Origin: Paenibacillus sp. RUD330 | Lineage (GTDB): Bacteria; Bacillota; Bacilli; Paenibacillales; Paenibacillaceae | Assembly (NCBI RefSeq): GCF_002243345.2 | Contig: NZ_CP022655.2 | Coordinates: 1,080,001-1,144,000 of the forward strand | DNA: 64,000 nucleotides | Direction: 5' to 3' | In this document: positions 1 through 9,486 of the stretch, in pieces | How positions within the stretch are numbered: the first letter of the stretch is position 1 | Layout: each line of letters begins with the position of its first letter | The notes under the pieces: generated by a model | What the model saw: the letters and a program-made list of their open reading frames with translations, nothing else | Told to the model about the DNA's origin: nothing | The model's database searches: none | Position numbers and translations under genes: made by a program

Positions 1-3000
1 GAAGGGGATTCCTACGTACAATTTGGTGTCACCAACTCCCTTTCTGCAGCAGCAGAACAGCCAGTTTCGCCAGTTAAAGATGAAACTTTAAAGAATTTGG
101 ACATAAAACAAGATCAAGCTCCATATTCCGTAAGTGCCAGCACCGGAACATCAGTTTCAACTATTAATGGCAGCGTCTCTTCGTCATCAACTGATTTTAT
201 TTTGCCTGGACGGAACGGGCTGTCTTTTGCTTTAACACGTTCCTATAATTCTTCAAATGCCCAGTATTACGATGTTAGTCGATCCTATTATAATGATAGA
301 TATGGAGAAACAGTTAAGTTTAAAGCAACTGCTAAACAATATGTACTTGTTTTTGCCCCTGTATTTCAAATGAGGCATAATCGAGATTATGCGGATTGCA
401 ATGGAAATGTTCTATACAGGGAATTTATTGGAATGGACGAATGGACCTTAGAGAAGACAAGTTTGTCGGAATCGGAAGCACAAAATTTGACAGATAAAGT
501 TATAAGAGATAAGCCTACTTATACGGGTAGTTTTTCTTCATGTTCCAACAACCAGAAAAAGCGTGACGTATTTATTTACAATATCAATAGTGCTTATAAC
601 GCAATCGTAGACGAACAATATCAGAACGTACTTAGTCGCGGTGAGTTTGATAGTAATCTGTTTACGCAACATGTGGAAGCTGTTAACAAAAAAGCGGAAA
701 TTGACCGTCTTGCTGGTTCTACGACTGAATACTTAAAAGGAGATCTTGTAAAAGATAATGGTGGTTATAAGTATTACAGATACTATATTGATGCAGGTTC
801 AACAGCTACTATAGCTACTGTACCAATTGGAAACTGGTATCCATATCAAACGACATCCAAGACATTCAGCGATATGAATTTCCCTATCGGTAAAGGATGG
901 AACTGGGATCTTCCCTATATTATAAATAATAAGAACATAAATCTTGGTAATGGCGGACAGTATGAAATAAGTGGAACCAAGCTTAAAGGATATGCATGGA
1001 ATGACTTATCCATACTATCTGAAAGCGGAACGGTTTCAGTAAATCAGACCAGTCAATCATATACGCATGTATTAAGTTCGATCGATGGAGTGAAAAAATA
1101 TTTCAATAACTCTGGCCAAATAATTAAAATCACGGATAAATACAATAATTTTATTGATTTTGGTTACGAGAATGTGCCTGTATATGGGCAGAATTTATTA
1201 ACGAGTATTAGTGATCCGATTGGAAACAAAATCACGATTCGCTATACAACAAGTGAAGTTGTCCTTGCATTGGGTGATCGGACTGTCACATATAAGAAGG
1301 CCTCCATACAAAATAATGGAACTACAATTGAACTGCTAGATCGAGTCACCGACCCCGAAAATAGGATAACCCGTTACGAGTATAAGCAAGCTACAAACAC
1401 AAGATATAACTTACTCAGTTCTGATGTGAATTCCGGTATTTATAATGGTTATGCATTGTTGGAAAAGATCTATCATCCTACAGGTGCCGAGTCCCAAATC
1501 AAGTATGAAAATCTCCCAACTACAAGATATATTGGGCCCAACGCCATTAATCAGGAATATCGAGCACAATGGACAGAAGATCATATCGTTATAACCAATC
1601 CAGATACGCAGGCTGCAACTTTTTTGACAAATAATCGCATTAATTATTCCTATCCAAGCGATATCGCTTCTTCATATGGTGAAGATGCGTTCTTTTCTAC
1701 TAGTATGGACGATGGGCTTGTTCAAACTGTATACCAATATGAAAAAGATTATATTGATGAAGATAATCCAACTGTCTATTACAATACGAGCGTTAATCAA
1801 AAGCAAAATGGGCTGCAAACGACGTACTCTAATGAGTTTGATCGAGGACGTAAAATGACTACACCAATTAAAACAACCACAGAGTACAAGAACACTCAAT
1901 TAGGTTCTATAAGAACGGAAGCGACCAGTCAGTCCTTTGACGATGCTGGGAATCTCTTATCACAGACAGCCAAAAACGGGATCAGTATTCAATACACGTA
2001 TTTCCCAGGAACCCATTTAGTACAAAGTATTCTCCAACCTATTGATAAGACTCGGAAAGTCTTTACGCAGGTTTCGAGAACGGGTCTCAATGATCCAGAA
2101 ACGATTGAAGTTAGAGCAGATAATAGCAACGGCGCTTTATTGAGTAAAAAGAGCTACAGTTACGACAGCTACGGGAATGTCACCAATATTAAAACGAATA
2201 TTGATGCCACTAAACAAACTGTACAAGAGTTCGCATATAGTGAGGTGTACAAAGGTGCATTCCTTACGGGGCAACAAGCTTCCGGACGCAACAGCTTTGA
2301 CGAGCCGTTCACTGTTAAATCCGCAGCAGAGTATAATGCGCTGACAGGTCAAATAACAAAATATACAGACGGGAAAGATAATATTTACTCGTATTCCTAT
2401 GATAAGATTGGCCGTGTCAAAACGGTTATTAATCCTGAAAATCGTTCAAGCTCAGTGCAATACGACGATATCAATAACATTGTGACTCAGGTCAATGAAG
2501 TCGGAGCAAAAACCGAAAGCCGATATGATCAGTTGGGGCGGTTAGAGCAACAAGGAGTTTTTTCGAAGGAACCAGGCGACAAGGCAGCAACAGCAACGTA
2601 CAAGGCAAAAGTTAAGAAATCATATGATGCATGGGGAAGAGTAATATCCGACGAGGATGCATTGGGAAATAAAACAAGTTATGAGTACGTTTCTCTTCCT
2701 AGCGGAGTGAAGCAAACGATAACTTCTCCCAACAATAACAAATCTATTCAAGAATTCAACCCAATTGATTTAACAACTATTGCGATTGATGGACTTGGGA
2801 ATAAAGTGGTTACAAGCCAAGACATTATGGGCAACCCTGTAACTACAACGTCAACAGAAGTGAATTCGGATAGCATGGCAGTTATGAAAACTACGGATTG
2901 GAGTCAAACTTTTGACTATTTGGGTAATGTTCTGACTCTAAAGGATACGAAAGGTAACATCACTGAATATTCGTATGATTATCTTGGAAGACTCAGCTCG

Positions 3001-5085
3001 GTTAAGAATGCGCTAAAAGAAGAAACCAAATACCAGTATAATTGGGTAGGTGGTTTAACCTCCATCCAGAATCCAGATGGATCCTTAATAACGAAGCAAT
3101 ATGATGACTTAGGAAGGCTTAGTGTACAGTTACGGCCTGATATGAAGCTGGAGAAGTTTAAGTATGATGGAAATAATAACGTCGTATTACATCAAGACAA
3201 GAATAAAAATCAACTTACGTATTCTTATAATTTCCGAAATCAGGTTCTAACTTTTAATGATGGAGATTCGACGGATGTATTTACCTACACACGCGATGGT
3301 TTGAGAGAAACCATGCAAGATCCGACTGGATTAACGACTTATGATTATGATTTGTATACTAGACAATTAAGTAAAGTAACTTATCCTGATCTTAAGACGT
3401 TATCCTACTCTTACGATGAGCGAGGAAATGCAGCGTCATTAACTGGACCCTTCAATGATTCTGCAAGTTATGGATATGATCCAGAAAATCATCTGGAGAA
3501 GATTAATAACGGTGTTGATGCCCAGTATCAGTATTTGGCCAATGGAGCATTAAAACAAACCACGCAAGGGAATGGTGTCGTTGGCGTTTATCAATACGAA
3601 GGCTTGAGGTTGAAGTCGCTTTCCTATTCGAATCCTAGCTTGAGTGCGGTTAATTTTAGCTATGATTATGATAAAAATGGAAATATGACTTCTATGATTA
3701 AAAATGAATCCATTACTCATGAAGATCATAATCAGTATTCATATGGATATAGCTTTGGCTACGATAATTTGAACCGAATTCAAACCTCCAGCCAAAACAA
3801 TGAAGCCTATGAATATGATTCTCTTGGGAACCGAAAAATATTGCAAAGTGATCAAGTTCAGGGGTTGGAAAACTCAGCTTATGAATACAATAAACGTAAT
3901 CAATTGAACAAAGTAACAATTTATGGTAAATCACCGGTTACCTACCGCTATAATGGTGACGGGCTTATGGTCGAGCGAACGGAAGATGAAAAAAGCATAC
4001 GTTATTATTACAGCGGCACTGACATCATCGCTGAAGGGAAAGTCAATAGTGATGGTACCGTATCCAAGATTGCTGCTTATGTTCGAGGAAATGGCTTAAG
4101 CTATCGAGTAGATCAAGATGGTAGCAAGGCGTACTACGTAACAAATGGGCATGGAGATGTTGAGTACCTTCTGGACTCGAAGGGGAAAATCTTAAATTCG
4201 TATAAGTACGATCTATGGGGTAAACCAGTTGAGAAAGAAGAGAAAGTATCGAATCCATTCCTTTACGCAGGTGAGTACTACGATGCTTCTACAAATCTCC
4301 AATACTTAAGAGCTAGATGGTATGATCCTAGTGTGGGTAGATTTATCAATGAGGATACGTATGAGGGTAAGTTAACTAATCCTTTAAGTTTCAATTTATA
4401 TACGTACACAGCTAACAATCCTTTGCTTTACATTGATCCAAGTGGACACGAAGCAAAACCTGGGGTGTGGGCAGGAGCATTGATTGACATCGCTAGACAA
4501 GAAGGGGCAAGTTCCCAATATTACTGGGATATAAAAAATGAAATGGGTATAAGTAGAAAATGGGGGGATGTTCGCCTAAGTAGAAATCAATTTATGTACC
4601 TGTTTAACCTAGCAACAATGACAATTTGTTCTGACAATGGTGGCTGCAGAAATGCTACAGCTGCTGATGCTAAAAATGGATACACTGCAGATTTAGCAGC
4701 TTGGGCAAAACGTGAATTAATGTATGCATATGACAAAGAATATGTTGAGTCTTATGAACGAATTGAAGATACTGTTTTAGGCCTTGTGGGCGCAACTGAA
4801 AGAGTTGGTAATACAGTAAAAGGTTGGATAAAGCGTGAAACCTTTAAGGAAATAAGGGCAAATTTAAGTAAGGAAGCTCAAAAGAAATTTGCTGATTCGA
4901 TGAAAAAAGGATTTGTAGGAGAATTTGGAGCTAACGGAATCAAAAGTTTAAAATCAACAGGTGGTATTGACGGATATATGTATGAAATTAAGATAAAAGG
5001 AAAGTATGGAACATGGCGAGTTTTGGGTAATTATGATGAAAAGACAGGACATATTATTTTTGATAAATTAAAAGATACACACTAA
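1..5085 (+). CDS. RHS/YD-repeat polymorphic toxin protein (5' end outside window)
   Basis: The reading frame is open from base 1, so the true start lies upstream; the TTG at 97 is not a convincing start. About 1,694 residues are visible. The N-terminal part resembles the entry region of RHS wall-associated proteins. Dozens of YD repeats (G-x-x-x-x-Y-x-Y-D type) fill roughly bases 1,100-4,200. The conserved RHS core follows (4,200-4,450: YDLWGKP, YLRARWYDPSVGRFINEDTY, ending IDPSG). Beyond the core about 210 residues form a variable C-terminal module, ending in a short beta-rich segment (YEIKIKGKYGTWRVLGNYDE). That segment suggests a RelE/BECR-like RNase fold, but this is inference. In the family, the YD shell encapsulates a toxin released at the core. 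Base composition is clearly more AT-rich than everything after 6.2 kb, suggesting horizontal transfer. Confidence 0.93.
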   Translation, partial: EGDSYVQFGVTNSLSAAAEQPVSPVKDETLKNLDIKQDQAPYSVSASTGTSVSTINGSVSSSSTDFILPGRNGLSFALTRSYNSSNAQYYDVSRSYYNDRYGETVKFKATAKQYVLVFAPVFQMRHNRDYADCNGNVLYREFIGMDEWTLEKTSLSESEAQNLTDKVIRDKPTYTGSFSSCSNNQKKRDVFIYNINSAYNAIVDEQYQNVLSRGEFDSNLFTQHVEAVNKKAEIDRLAGSTTEYLKGDLVKDNGGYKYYRYYIDAGSTATIATVPIGNWYPYQTTSKTFSDMNFPIGKGWNWDLPYIINNKNINLGNGGQYEISGTKLKGYAWNDLSILSESGTVSVNQTSQSYTHVLSSIDGVKKYFNNSGQIIKITDKYNNFIDFGYENVPVYGQNLLTSISDPIGNKITIRYTTSEVVLALGDRTVTYKKASIQNNGTTIELLDRVTDPENRITRYEYKQATNTRYNLLSSDVNSGIYNGYALLEKIYHPTGAESQIKYENLPTTRYIGPNAINQEYRAQWTEDHIVITNPDTQAATFLTNNRINYSYPSDIASSYGEDAFFSTSMDDGLVQTVYQYEKDYIDEDNPTVYYNTSVNQKQNGLQTTYSNEFDRGRKMTTPIKTTTEYKNTQLGSIRTEATSQSFDDAGNLLSQTAKNGISIQYTYFPGTHLVQSILQPIDKTRKVFTQVSRTGLNDPETIEVRADNSNGALLSKKSYSYDSYGNVTNIKTNIDATKQTVQEFAYSEVYKGAFLTGQQASGRNSFDEPFTVKSAAEYNALTGQITKYTDGKDNIYSYSYDKIGRVKTVINPENRSSSVQYDDINNIVTQVNEVGAKTESRYDQLGRLEQQGVFSKEPGDKAATATYKAKVKKSYDAWGRVISDEDALGNKTSYEYVSLPSGVKQTITSPNNNKSIQEFNPIDLTTIAIDGLGNKVVTSQDIMGNPVTTTSTEVNSDSMAVMKTTDWSQTFDYLGNVLTLKDTKGNITEYSYDYLGRLSSVKNALKEETKYQYNWVGGLTSIQNPDGSLITKQYDDLGRLSVQLRPDMKLEKFKYDGNNNVVLHQDKNKNQLTYSYNFRNQVLTFNDGDSTDVFTYTRDGLRETMQDPTGLTTYDYDLYTRQLSKVTYPDLKTLSYSYDERGNAASLTGPFNDSASYGYDPENHLEKINNGVDAQYQYLANGALKQTTQGNGVVGVYQYEGLRLKSLSYSNPSLSAVNFSYDYDKNGNMTSMIKNESITHEDHNQYSYGYSFGYDNLNRIQTSSQNNEAYEYDSLGNRKILQSDQVQGLENSAYEYNKRNQLNKVTIYGKSPVTYRYNGDGLMVERTEDEKSIRYYYSGTDIIAEGKVNSDGTVSKIAAYVRGNGLSYRVDQDGSKAYYVTNGHGDVEYLLDSKGKILNSYKYDLWGKPVEKEEKVSNPFLYAGEYYDASTNLQYLRARWYDPSVGRFINEDTYEGKLTNPLSFNLYTYTANNPLLYIDPSGHEAKPGVWAGALIDIARQEGASSQYYWDIKNEMGISRKWGDVRLSRNQFMYLFNLATMTICSDNGGCRNATAADAKNGYTADLAAWAKRELMYAYDKEYVESYERIEDTVLGLVGATERVGNTVKGWIKRETFKEIRANLSKEAQKKFADSMKKGFVGEFGANGIKSLKSTGGIDGYMYEIKIKGKYGTWRVLGNYDEKTGHIIFDKLKDTH

Positions 5086-5098
5086 GGAGGGAAACTAA

Positions 5099-5425
5099 TT
5101 GTTTGATATAAACGCATTAAAAAATTGGATGTTAGGACATGATATAGAACTAATCGTTTATAGTAACTTTTGGTCAAATTTTGAGTCGTATAAGTTAGAA
5201 GAGCCAGTGGAATTTAATAAATACTTTAGTGACTATAATGTTAGTAGTCTTCAAACAAAGATTATCTCAGTAGCAATAAATTTTAGTGGGAACTATCCGG
5301 ATTTCAAAAAAAACCATGTCATTATAACAATTGACATGGAGTATTATGGTAAGCAAATTGGGTATTACAAATTACTTTTCAATGAAGATGGTTCTATTGC
5401 AGATGATTTTTTTGTAATATACTAA
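5099..5425 (+). CDS. Putative immunity protein for the RHS toxin
   Basis: A 108-residue acidic protein with no recognised family. It starts at TTG 5099, six bases after a strong AAGGAGGG site that overlaps the stop codon of the toxin gene, so the two are translationally close and surely co-transcribed. Small size, acidity, lack of a signal peptide and position directly behind the variable toxin tip match the immunity-gene slot of polymorphic toxin loci. Function is inferred from context only. It shares the low GC of the toxin gene. Confidence 0.75.
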   Translation: MFDINALKNWMLGHDIELIVYSNFWSNFESYKLEEPVEFNKYFSDYNVSSLQTKIISVAINFSGNYPDFKKNHVIITIDMEYYGKQIGYYKLLFNEDGSIADDFFVIY

Positions 5426-5771
5426 GTGAAAAGCTATGGTTTGTTGAACATAGTAAGACTTTGATTGGGATTCTTGATGTTACTTCGAGAGCTGGGCATT
5501 ATACATTAGAGCCGTGGCTTAAACTTGTGGCATACCCGCCTGTGCAGGCACTACATCCCGGATAACTTTCACTCCATACGAATGCCCGCGGGATGTTCAA
5601 CCTGGAGATGGAGTTCTCTACACCCGCTCTGCCACGGGCAAACTATGCTCTACATTCAGTCGGGATTTCCAACTTAGAGGCTATTCTTCAGGAACCGATG
5701 ACAAATCTCCATTAAGAATCAAAGAACGGCAGCCGGGTGAATCGGCTGCTCAGAGTGTCGAGAAAGTCTGA
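5426..5771 (+). pseudogene. Frameshifted remnant of an unidentified gene behind the immunity gene
   Basis: Two protein-like reading frames abut. The first (5425-5565) reads LWFVEHSKTLIGILDV, then AGHYTLEPWLKLVAYPPV, and stops at TAA 5563. The second (about 5538-5771) continues as GTTSRITFTPYE, DVQPGDGVLYTRSATGK and stops at TGA 5769. They join sensibly near 5540, as if one frameshift split one gene. Neither half has a ribosome site or start. It could be a displaced older cassette or part of another surface protein. The family was not recognised. Confidence 0.4.
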
Positions 5772-5800
5772 CAGACTTTCCGGCACTTTTATTTTTTATT
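5755..5800 (+). terminator. Rho-independent terminator after the RHS locus
   Basis: The arms GAAAGTCTG and CAGACTTTC, extended by imperfect GTG(T/C)CG pairing, form a stem followed by a T-rich tail (TTTTATTTTTTATT). It would end transcription of the toxin/immunity unit. Confidence 0.8.
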
Positions 5801-6348
5801 TGGAGGGTCTCATCATTTTAAAGAGAACCGATTAAAAAGCATTGACAGACAAGTTATAAGATTGTACTCTAGCCTGATTTAAATGCTAGGAGAGACATTG
5901 GGTTATCAAAGTATGGACAGCCGATTGACCCCCTGCTTCAAATTTACTGTAGAATTATAAAACAGAGAAACCACATGCGATTATTGAATTCTACCCCGTC
6001 AAAGAGACAGTACAAAAAATAAAAACTTAATTAAGCGAACGTAGTCCTGAAATCTATGGGACTGAGGCCGTTTAGCTTTGTGTGTAAAGTTAGTTATTTT
6101 AAAAATGGATATAAATTACAATTACATCCCCCCTCCTTGAACCCTTCATGCCTTTAATCTACCAACCCCGACGGTTGGCCAGGTAAACCTTCTCTATACC
6201 CCCAATGCCCCTCAGCCAGATCTCATCCACCATCGCGGATGGAGAGGGAGGCTGGCATAACAAAGGCTTTAGCCGAATACCTATGAGGAAGGAGCAGGCC
6301 GGACAAGCGGACGAACCGGACGGGACGTGCGCGAAAAGGGGGCGGAAG
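5801..6348. other. AT-rich intergenic stretch, possible insertion-sequence debris
   Basis: No convincing gene. It holds a good-looking promoter (5842-5870), a possible 20-codon ORF (TTG 5898 to TAA 5958, preceded by AGGAGAG), and, on the minus strand, CTGTCTCTTTGACGGGGT (about 6011-5994), which recalls the right ends of some IS3-family elements from memory. A small hairpin (AGTCC/GGACT) lies at about 6042-6062. GC rises sharply from about 6,130 onward. Confidence 0.35.
5842..5870 (+). promoter_or_regulatory. Sigma-A-like promoter
   Basis: TTGACA (5842-5847), 17-bp spacer, TACTCT (5865-5870). It points into the region between the RHS locus and the glycosyltransferase genes. What it drives is unclear: either the tiny ORF at 5898 or a relic gene. 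Confidence 0.45.
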
Positions 6349-7599
6349 ATGAAAACGAGCATTGTCATCCTGACGCATAATCAGCTGGAGTATACGGTTA
6401 GATGCCTGGCGAGCATCATCTCGCACACGAAGGATTACGAGCTGATCCTCGTCGACAACGGCTCCACCGACGGCACGCCCGAGATGATCCGGCGAATGGG
6501 CTGCAAGGCCGTCTTCAATGCCGGCAACGCCGGCTTCGCCAAAGGCTGCAACCAAGGCTTGGAGCTGGCCGCGGGCGAATTCGTGCTGTTTCTCAACAAC
6601 GACACGGTGGTGACGGAGGGCTGGCTGGATGCCATGCTGCATGCGCTGGAGTCCGACCGAACGGCCGGGATGACCGGCCCGGTGTCCAACTATGTGAGCG
6701 GGCAGCAGCAGGTGGAAGCGGATTACGGTCCCGGCCTGGAAGGGCTCGGGGCATACGCCGCCGCGCGCTCGGCCGCCTGGCAGGGCAAAATCATGGAGGT
6801 GCCCCGGCTGGTAGGCTTCTGCCTGCTGCTGCCGCGCGATCTGGCGCTGGAAATGGGCGGCTTCGACGAGCGCTTCGGTCTGGGCAACTATGAGGACGAC
6901 GACCTGTGCATGAGAATCCGCAGCCGCGGCTACAGGCTGGTCGTCGCCTGCGATTCGTTCATCCACCATTACGGCCACGTGACGATCAATGCGCTGGAGG
7001 ATTTCGACCTGACGGCATTGCTCAGCGTGAATCGGGAAATCGCCCGGCGCAAATGGGGCGAGGATCTGATCGACCTGATCTACAAGGCCCAGCCTGCGCT
7101 GACCTTATGCGTCGGCGCCGGTCCGGATGCCGGGCAGGAGCAGATGGAGCGGACGCTGGACAGCATGGCCGGACTGGCCGACGAAATCATGCTCGTCCAC
7201 TATGGAGGCCGGGAAAGCCGCGAGTCCGTGCACCGGACGGGCTTGATCCGCAATCTCAAGACGGTCTATGCCGAAGCCGAAGGGGAGCAGGGAGCCGAGG
7301 CGGATGGGGTGGCGGCCGGACTGCGCGAAGCCGGCCGTGAATTCATGCTGTGGCTGCGGGCGGGCGAGGAGCTGCACCGGGATGATGCGCTGCCGTTCCG
7401 AAGCTTCAGGCGCAGCCTGAGCGCGGACGTTCCGCTCGTTGCGTTCTCCTCGCTGGGCTCTTCCCAGCCTGTTCGGATGGCGTTATGCCGCAGCGGCCTG
7501 CACTGGGACGATGCGGCTGGGCTTGCGTCGCCCGTCGGAGATGAACGCCCGCATCAGCTGGACATCCGGGTAGGCGGCAGCGCCTGGGCGAATCCGTGA
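6349..7599 (+). CDS. GT2 family glycosyltransferase
   Basis: A 416-residue protein. The start is ATG 6349, because it follows a GGGGGCGG site and gives the typical GT2 opening MKTSIVILTHNQ; a longer in-frame version from 6205 adds only non-family sequence. Residues about 4-215 form a GT-A fold: LVDNGSTDGT (nucleotide binding), LNNDT (DXD-type metal site) and the acceptor-side NYEDDDLCMRIR. The last 170 residues resemble a decayed second GT2 unit. The acceptor is unknown; cell-surface polysaccharide or protein glycosylation is likely. It overlaps the next glycosyltransferase gene by 1-4 bases, so the two are co-translated. Confidence 0.88.
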   Translation: MKTSIVILTHNQLEYTVRCLASIISHTKDYELILVDNGSTDGTPEMIRRMGCKAVFNAGNAGFAKGCNQGLELAAGEFVLFLNNDTVVTEGWLDAMLHALESDRTAGMTGPVSNYVSGQQQVEADYGPGLEGLGAYAAARSAAWQGKIMEVPRLVGFCLLLPRDLALEMGGFDERFGLGNYEDDDLCMRIRSRGYRLVVACDSFIHHYGHVTINALEDFDLTALLSVNREIARRKWGEDLIDLIYKAQPALTLCVGAGPDAGQEQMERTLDSMAGLADEIMLVHYGGRESRESVHRTGLIRNLKTVYAEAEGEQGAEADGVAAGLREAGREFMLWLRAGEELHRDDALPFRSFRRSLSADVPLVAFSSLGSSQPVRMALCRSGLHWDDAAGLASPVGDERPHQLDIRVGGSAWANP

Positions 7600-9299
7600 T
7601 GAAGCGCGGGCAAAACGTTCCCCTTGACGGGGCCGGAATGCGGCTGCTCAAGCCCGGCGTAACCTTCGAGACCAAATGTTACGAGGAGGATTGGCGGGAG
7701 CTGCTGCAGACGGATCGGCTGAGACGGACGATCGAGCGCCATGCGTTCCCTTTTGCCGAGAAGGTTCTGTACATCAACAACGTCAGCCGCCCGGAGCTCG
7801 TCGCCCGGCATGCGCAGCGCCTGGTGGATGAAGGCGTCCTGACCTCTTATGCGGTCGTGGAGGCATGCAGCGGGGAAGCGCTGGATTTCTTCGGTCTGAG
7901 CGAGGACAGCTTTGCGGGAGGCTATTATTATTCCATCGCGGAGCTCGTCGCCATCTACCGGTGCCGGACGGAATATCTCCTTCATTATTCGGGAGATTCG
8001 ATGCTCGGCGATACGCTGCCCTGGATCTCCCCGTCTCTGGAGCGGATGCGCGCCCAGCCTGCCCTTGTATGCGCGAGCCCGGTTCCCAGCGGCGACGAGG
8101 AGGGGGCGCGGCAGGAGGCTTTGACGGCCGATAAGGATTTCTACATCGGCTACGGCTTCTCCGACCAGTGCTATCTGGTCCGGACAGAGGATTTCCGGGC
8201 GAGGATCTACGGGGAAAGCCATCCCGCATCGGCCCGTTATCCCTCATACGGGGGGGAGCTGTTCGAGAAGCGTGTGGATTCGTGGATGCGGAACAACGGA
8301 TATATGCGCCTCGTGTACCGCCATGGCAGCTATATCCACCAAAATATCAGGCGGGATGTGACGGCAGAGGCGGAAGGGGCGGCGGAGCCTGTGCTGGCCT
8401 GCTACCGGTCGGGCATGGCGGCGATGGAAGGGCTGGATTACGAGTCGGCCATCGTCTGGTTCCGCCTCTCCCTGACGGCGGCTTCGCGCCTCTGGCAGCA
8501 AGGAAGGGAGACGGAGCGTGAGCTGAGATGGCTTCCGCATCTGCAGCTGTCGGTCTGCTACGATCGGCTCGGCAGGACAGAGGAGGCGCATGCCAGCAAC
8601 GAAGCCGCTGCGGCATACGCTCCTTCCGGGCATTTCAGCATCGAATATAACCGGGCTTATTTCCGCTCCCTGATGCTGGATTCCGCCCAGGCGGAGCATC
8701 CGCCGGCAGAAGAGGGGGAGGCGGCCGGCGGGACGCTGCTCTCCCTGTTGATTCCTTCGTTGCCGGAGCGGAAGGAGCGGCTGGATCCGCTGCTGGAGAC
8801 GCTGGCTCTCCAGACCGCAGGCAAGCCGGTCGAGCTGATCGTCATGACGGACAACCGGCGGCGCAGCACGGGAGCCAAGCGCAACAGCCTGCTGCAGCAG
8901 GCGCAGGGGCGCTATGTCGCTTTCATCGACGACGACGACCGGGTATCGGAGCGTTATGTGGACGCGCTGCTGGACGCCATGGCCGGCCGGCCCGAAGCGG
9001 ACTGCATCGTTTTCGAGGTGATGGTGCATGAGGGCGGCAAGCCGCCGCGCACCTGCCTCTACGGCGTGGAATACGAGCATGGGATGGACGAGAGCCGCTA
9101 CTACCGCAAGCCCAACCATCTGATGGTCTATAGGCGCGAGCTTGCCTTGCGGCATCCGTTCCGCGACATCGGCTACGGCGAGGATGACGAATGGGCGGCA
9201 CGCGCTTCGCGGGACATCGTCGATCAGGCCAGAATCGACGAGGTGCTGTATCATTACGACTGGGTCGTGAAGCCTCTGAGCTGGTACGACCGAAGGTAG
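7599..9299 (+). CDS. Large glycosyltransferase-like protein with C-terminal GT2 domain
   Basis: About 566 residues; ATG 7599 overlaps the preceding TGA (GTG 7596 is equally possible). The N-terminal 250 residues are of unknown fold. A helical, TPR-like middle (about 265-350) follows. Residues about 380-560 are a GT-A domain: LLIPSLPERKE, a TGAKRNSLL segment, then FIDDDDRV, which is the DXD site. Gene overlap indicates it works with the glycosyltransferase encoded upstream, probably on the same glycan. Its stop codon is followed one base later by a 20-bp tandem repeat. Confidence 0.8.
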   Translation: MKRGQNVPLDGAGMRLLKPGVTFETKCYEEDWRELLQTDRLRRTIERHAFPFAEKVLYINNVSRPELVARHAQRLVDEGVLTSYAVVEACSGEALDFFGLSEDSFAGGYYYSIAELVAIYRCRTEYLLHYSGDSMLGDTLPWISPSLERMRAQPALVCASPVPSGDEEGARQEALTADKDFYIGYGFSDQCYLVRTEDFRARIYGESHPASARYPSYGGELFEKRVDSWMRNNGYMRLVYRHGSYIHQNIRRDVTAEAEGAAEPVLACYRSGMAAMEGLDYESAIVWFRLSLTAASRLWQQGRETERELRWLPHLQLSVCYDRLGRTEEAHASNEAAAAYAPSGHFSIEYNRAYFRSLMLDSAQAEHPPAEEGEAAGGTLLSLLIPSLPERKERLDPLLETLALQTAGKPVELIVMTDNRRRSTGAKRNSLLQQAQGRYVAFIDDDDRVSERYVDALLDAMAGRPEADCIVFEVMVHEGGKPPRTCLYGVEYEHGMDESRYYRKPNHLMVYRRELALRHPFRDIGYGEDDEWAARASRDIVDQARIDEVLYHYDWVVKPLSWYDRR

Positions 9300-9300
9300 A

Positions 9301-9400
9301 GCTGCGAGGGTCGATGCGAGGCTGCGAGGGCGGGTGCGAGACAGCGAGGACGGATGCAGAGCTGCGAGGGCGGATGCGAGGCTGCGGGGACGGATGCAGG
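9301..9400 (+). repeat. Five tandem copies of a 20-bp repeat
   Basis: Consensus GCTGCGAGGGCGGATGCGAG, five consecutive units starting one base after the glycosyltransferase stop codon, with 1-5 mismatches each. The 20-bp period is not a multiple of three, so it is not a coding repeat. Confidence 0.9.
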
Positions 9401-9445
9401 GCCGTTCAAGCCCGGCGATGCGAGCTGGATTTGCGCCACGTAGAA

Positions 9446-9469
9446 AGGCTGCCGCGAGGCAGCCTTTTT
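9446..9469 (+). terminator. Terminator after the glycosyltransferase pair
   Basis: AGGCTGCC-GCGA-GGCAGCCT hairpin followed by TTTTT. It lies between convergent genes. Confidence 0.85.
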
Positions 9470-9486
9470 GCGTTGCGGAGCAGGGC

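Noticed and set aside
6205..6348. Upstream extension of the first glycosyltransferase
   Set aside because: Open frame but no family similarity and no ribosome site; the MKTSIVILTHNQ start with its own site is preferred.
7554..8222. Long minus-strand open frames inside the glycosyltransferase genes
   Set aside because: Shadows of GC-rich coding DNA on the other strand; no start signals and no recognisable domain.
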